Shown here: positions 60,214-64,000 of the stretch, one piece after another | Numbering within the stretch: the stretch's first letter is position 1 | Layout of the letters: each line of letters opens with the position of its first letter | NCBI GenBank assembly: GCA_003247835.1 | Contig: QJYB01000090.1 | Span: forward strand, 1 to 64,000 | Direction: 5' to 3' | Origin: Gammaproteobacteria bacterium | GTDB lineage: Bacteria; Pseudomonadota; Gammaproteobacteria; Pseudomonadales; Azotimanducaceae | Length of the DNA: 64,000 nucleotides | The notes under the pieces: generated by a model | Database searches by the model: none | What the model was told of the DNA's origin: nothing | Seen by the model: the letters and a program-made list of their open reading frames with translations, nothing else | Translations under genes and position numbers: made by a program

Positions 60214-60983
60214 GACGGATCATCGCGGTGGCGAACCAGAAAGGCGGGGTGGGCAAGACCACCACGAGCGTCAATCTCGCCGCGTGTCTGGCACTGTCCG
60301 GGTCCCGGGTGCTGCTCATCGATCTGGATCCCCAGGGCAACGCCACCATGGGGTCCGGGGTCAACAAGGCCTCGGTCAACGAGTCGGTGTACGACTGGCT
60401 CATGGAAGGCGCGCCATTGTCGCAGGTCACGCACCGCTGCCAGGGTGGCTACACGCTGATCCCCGCCAACTCCGACCTCACCGCCGCCGAGGTGGAGCTC
60501 CTGCGCTCCGAACGCCGGGAGTATCGTTTGAAGGAACGACTGGTCGACGTCACCGCCCACGAGTACGTGATCATCGACTGTCCGCCCTCTCTGAACATCC
60601 TGACGCTCAACGCGCTGATCGCCGCAGACAGCGTGCTCATTCCCATGCAGTGCGAGTACTACGCACTGGAAGGTCTGAGCGCCCTGCTCGACACGGTGGA
60701 AGGCGTGCGCGCCACGGCGAACCCGAAGCTCGCAATAGAGGGCCTGTTACGAACGATGTATGATCCGCGCAACAGTCTGACCAGGGACGTTTCCCGTCAG
60801 CTGATCCAGTATTTCGGCGATCAGGTGTTCCGCACCGTCATTCCTCGAAACGTCCGCCTGGCGGAAGCCCCGAGTCACGGTTTGCCGGCCATTCTGTACG
60901 ATCGTCAGTCCCGGGGTGCCGTTGCCTATATGGCGCTCGCCGGGGAGATAAAAAGAAAGCATGAATTCAGGACGGCGCCGTAG
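60210..60983 (+). CDS. parA: Chromosome-partitioning ATPase ParA
   Basis: Walker-type ATPase of 257 aa (Soj type, no N-terminal HTH) that moves ParB-bound origins. Deviant Walker A NQKGGVGKTTT (about 9-19), LIDLDPQGNA, and IIDCPPSLN are intact. TTG start overlaps the rsmG stop by 4 bp. It acts with parB, 18 bp downstream, and the parS sites in recF. Confidence 0.97.
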   Translation: MRRIIAVANQKGGVGKTTTSVNLAACLALSGSRVLLIDLDPQGNATMGSGVNKASVNESVYDWLMEGAPLSQVTHRCQGGYTLIPANSDLTAAEVELLRSERREYRLKERLVDVTAHEYVIIDCPPSLNILTLNALIAADSVLIPMQCEYYALEGLSALLDTVEGVRATANPKLAIEGLLRTMYDPRNSLTRDVSRQLIQYFGDQVFRTVIPRNVRLAEAPSHGLPAILYDRQSRGAVAYMALAGEIKRKHEFRTAP

Positions 60984-61001
60984 CGCCGGGGGGATGAACG
61001 G

Positions 61002-61901
61002 GTGACGAAGAAACGGCTGGGCCGCGGTCTCGATGCGTTGCTTTCTGCACAGCGCTCCGACCCGCAGCCGGTTCCCACTGACGGCCCGCCGGCAGGTTCT
61101 CCCGGCGTCGCTGGCGGACCCGGCACCGCGCTCGATGCCGTAGCCGTCGACGAGGTGGTACGCAGCCGCTACCAGCCGCGTCAGGCGTTCAACGAAGAAA
61201 GCCTGGCAGAGCTGGCGGCATCCATCCGGGCCCAGGGTCTGATGCAGCCCGTTGTAGTTCGTCCGCGTCCCCAGGGCGGCTATGAGCTCATCGCCGGCGA
61301 GCGTCGCTGGCGGGCAGCGCAGCTTGCGGGGCTGACCCGCATTCCCGCTGTGATCCGGGACGTTTCCGACGAGCAGGCGTCGGCCATGGCGCTGATCGAG
61401 AACATTCAGCGGGAGGACCTGAACCCGCTGGAGGAAGCGAGGGCCCTGGAGCGGCTCAGGGACGAGTTCGGTCTCACTCAGCAGCAGGTGGCGGATGCTG
61501 TTGGCAAATCCCGTGTGGCGGTGACCAATCTGCTGCGCCTGCTCAACCTCTGCGCACCCGTCCGCCAGATGCTGCTCGAGGGAGAGCTGGAGATGGGCCA
61601 TGCCCGGGCGCTTCTGCCCCTGCCGGCGCTGGATCAGGAGCGCCTGGCCAGGGTGGTTGCCGCCAAACGGCTCTCGGTGCGGGCCACCGAGGCGCTGGTC
61701 AGATCCCGCCAGCAGCCCGTCCGGGAGAAACCCCGGACCCCGGCGAAGGACGCTGACACGGCCAGGCTCGAGCGGGAGCTTTCCGACAAGGTTGGAGCGC
61801 CGGTCAGCATCCAGACCGGTGCCGGCGGCAAGGGTGGTCGGCTGGTCATCGCCTACTCGAGCCTCGAGGAGCTCGACGGCATTCTTTCCCACCTGAAATA
61901 G
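61002..61901 (+). CDS. parB: Chromosome-partitioning protein ParB
   Basis: DNA-binding CTPase of 299 aa that spreads from parS. The N domain has SRYQPRQAFNEESLAEL, the GERRWRAAQ box (about 105-113), and ALIENIQREDLNPLEEA; an HTH follows (LTQQQVADAVGKSRVAVTNL, about 166-185), and the C-terminal dimer domain ends LEELDGILSHLK. GTG start at 61002. Confidence 0.97.
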   Translation: MTKKRLGRGLDALLSAQRSDPQPVPTDGPPAGSPGVAGGPGTALDAVAVDEVVRSRYQPRQAFNEESLAELAASIRAQGLMQPVVVRPRPQGGYELIAGERRWRAAQLAGLTRIPAVIRDVSDEQASAMALIENIQREDLNPLEEARALERLRDEFGLTQQQVADAVGKSRVAVTNLLRLLNLCAPVRQMLLEGELEMGHARALLPLPALDQERLARVVAAKRLSVRATEALVRSRQQPVREKPRTPAKDADTARLERELSDKVGAPVSIQTGAGGKGGRLVIAYSSLEELDGILSHLK

Positions 61902-61979
61902 CGGGCCGCGAAATCCCCACCGCCCCCGTCCGGGGTGCGCCGGGTTCCGAAAAAAGCCCGAAAAATCCGTTGGTTCGAA

Positions 61980-62008
61980 TTGAACGGCCGCAAGTCGGTC
62001 ACTATAAT
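61980..62008 (+). promoter_or_regulatory. Sigma70 promoter of the atp operon
   Basis: TTGAAC (61980-61985), 17 bp, TATAAT (62003-62008). The -10 is perfect. It lies 30 bp before the atpI TTG start and is the best -10 in the window for its spacing. Confidence 0.85.
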
Positions 62009-62037
62009 ACGCGCCGCTTTTCCGGGGCCTGGATCGC

Positions 62038-62421
62038 TTGCCGTCGCCTTATCGAATCGTGATCTGGCAGCTCGTGACGACGGCTGCGTTGGCGATGGGT
62101 GTGTTCGGCTGGGAACTCTCGCGGGGTATGTGGGACGCGCCCTGGCGGGGATTCGAGCAGACGGTCTCGGTGCTGGCAGCAGGAATGGCGAGCGTGATTC
62201 CGGCGGGCCTATATGCCTGGCGGGCATCGGTGGAACGCTCCGCGACGAAGTTCCTGCTTCAGGGCGTGGTGAAATTCGCGCTGACGATACTGCTGATGGC
62301 GGCCTGCATCATTCTGCTCAGGCCGGCCGCGGCAGGCTTCTTCGGGACACTGATCCTCTTGCAGGTGATGTACGTGGCAGCGCCACTGGCACAAGCCGCG
62401 CGGAACGGAACGGAGCACTGA
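62038..62421 (+). CDS. atpI: ATP synthase accessory subunit I
   Basis: Membrane protein of 127 aa with four helices (about 11-29, 41-60, 70-90, 97-118). It is the first gene of atp operons and aids c-ring assembly or Mg handling. TTG start (MPSPYRIVIW) with no clear ribosome site; similarity is low, as usual for AtpI, so identity rests mainly on position before atpB and topology. Confidence 0.85.
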   Translation: MPSPYRIVIWQLVTTAALAMGVFGWELSRGMWDAPWRGFEQTVSVLAAGMASVIPAGLYAWRASVERSATKFLLQGVVKFALTILLMAACIILLRPAAAGFFGTLILLQVMYVAAPLAQAARNGTEH

Positions 62422-62425
62422 ATTA

Positions 62426-62451
62426 CCTGCCGGGTAGTTGTCCCCGGCAGG
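62426..62451 (+). other. Hairpin between atpI and atpB
   Basis: CCTGCCGGG (62426-62434), 8-nt loop, CCCGGCAGG (62443-62451): perfect 9-bp stem 5 bp after the atpI stop. Possible differential-expression or RNA-processing element; no U tract. Confidence 0.55.
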
Positions 62452-62494
62452 CGGTTTGAGAGAGTAATCGGTCCAGTCGCTGACTGGGTCTTAG

Positions 62495-63364
<870 letters not shown>

Positions 63365-63412
63365 GACTTACCGGGGCGGGAGCTTGAGCGGAAGCCTCAC
63401 GGCGGTTTGTAA

Positions 63413-63676
<264 letters not shown>

Positions 63677-63708
63677 TCGATCCGGCAATCAAACGAGAGG
63701 TTTAGACG

Positions 63709-64000
63709 ATGAATCTGAACTGGACCATGGTTGGGCAGACGATCACCTTCATCGTTTTCGTCTGGGCCTGCTGGAAGTGGATCTGGCCGCTTCTGATCAA
63801 CGCCATGCGTGAGCGGCAGCAGGCCATCGCCGAAGGGCTGGCCAGCGCGGAGCGCGCGTCGAAAGATCTCGAGCTCGCTCAGGAGCGGGCGGGGGATCAG
63901 CTGCGGGCAGCCAAGGAAGAAGCGGCAGCACTCATCGAGCAGGCGCGTGTGCGCGCCAATCAGCTCGTCGAGGAAGCCAAGAACGAGGCGCGCGTGGAAG
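63709..64000 (+). CDS. atpF: ATP synthase F0 subunit b (partial, cut by window edge)
   Basis: The first 97 codons are present and the frame is open at the right edge. The N-terminal membrane helix ([19 protein letters not shown]) and the Ala/Glu-rich helix that forms the stalk (about 35-97) match AtpF. GAGAGG lies 8 bp before the ATG at 63709. It follows atpE by 32 bp. Confidence 0.95.
   Translation, partial: MNLNWTMVGQTITFIVFVWACWKWIWPLLINAMRERQQAIAEGLASAERASKDLELAQERAGDQLRAAKEEAAALIEQARVRANQLVEEAKNEARVE

Overview
The window is the replication-origin region of a high-GC (about 63-65% by eye) gammaproteobacterial chromosome. The block rsmB/fmt/def - dprA - gyrB/recF/dnaN/dnaA - oriC - rpmH/rnpA/yidD/yidC/mnmE - mnmG/rsmG/parA/parB - atpIBEF is near-complete. 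The order EEP-dsbA-cytochrome c4-engB-polA-DUF2782-thrB and the coxBA-ctaG-coxC cluster match Pseudomonas-type gammaproteobacteria as I recall them. The genus cannot be fixed from the sequence. Ergothioneine genes, a PQQ dehydrogenase and a chromosomal integron integrase argue against a typical Pseudomonas.

Region by region. (1) 1-15 kb is the accessory part. It holds an integron integrase with a candidate attI core at the left edge, an orphan histidine kinase, a periplasmic amidase / phosphodiesterase / MTHFS-like cluster, an MFS exporter, a coiled-coil + BON-OmpA pair, a sulfotransferase directly behind aceE, and a lipoprotein-type quinohemoprotein dehydrogenase. (2) 15-22.6 kb carries the EEP nuclease, dsbA, cytochrome c4, engB, polA, DUF2782 and thrB, with several perfect hairpins and a tandem repeat in the gaps. 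(3) 22.7-33 kb is a long minus-strand run: coxB (with cytochrome c domain), coxA, ctaG, coxC, SURF1, an SCO-like protein, cyoE, SCO1, then egtB and egtD for ergothioneine. One small plus-strand DUF2909 gene interrupts it, and ctaA is absent. (4) 33-37.7 kb on the minus strand is lysM-dprA-purE-tsaC-aroE-yheV. (5) 37.9-43.6 kb on the plus strand is def-fmt-rsmB-trkA-trkH. (6) 43.6-46.5 kb holds lpxL-type acyltransferase, tag, gmhB and plsC. (7) 46.5-52.6 kb holds gyrB, recF, dnaN and dnaA on the minus strand, with two parS-like palindromes in recF. (8) 52.5-53.5 kb is oriC. (9) 53.5-64 kb on the plus strand runs from rpmH to atpF, which the window edge cuts.

Functionally the window joins chromosome replication and segregation (dnaA, dnaN, recF, gyrB, parAB, parS, oriC), translation start and tRNA/rRNA modification (def, fmt, rsmB, tsaC, mnmE, mnmG, rsmG), aerobic respiration (caa3-like oxidase, cytochrome c4, PQQ dehydrogenase, ATP synthase), K+ uptake (Trk) and redox protection (ergothioneine, DsbA). 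The best candidates for unusual biology are the integron edge at 1-1247 and the cox-ergothioneine run without ctaA. No RNA genes (rRNA, tRNA), CRISPR arrays or insertion sequences were recognised.
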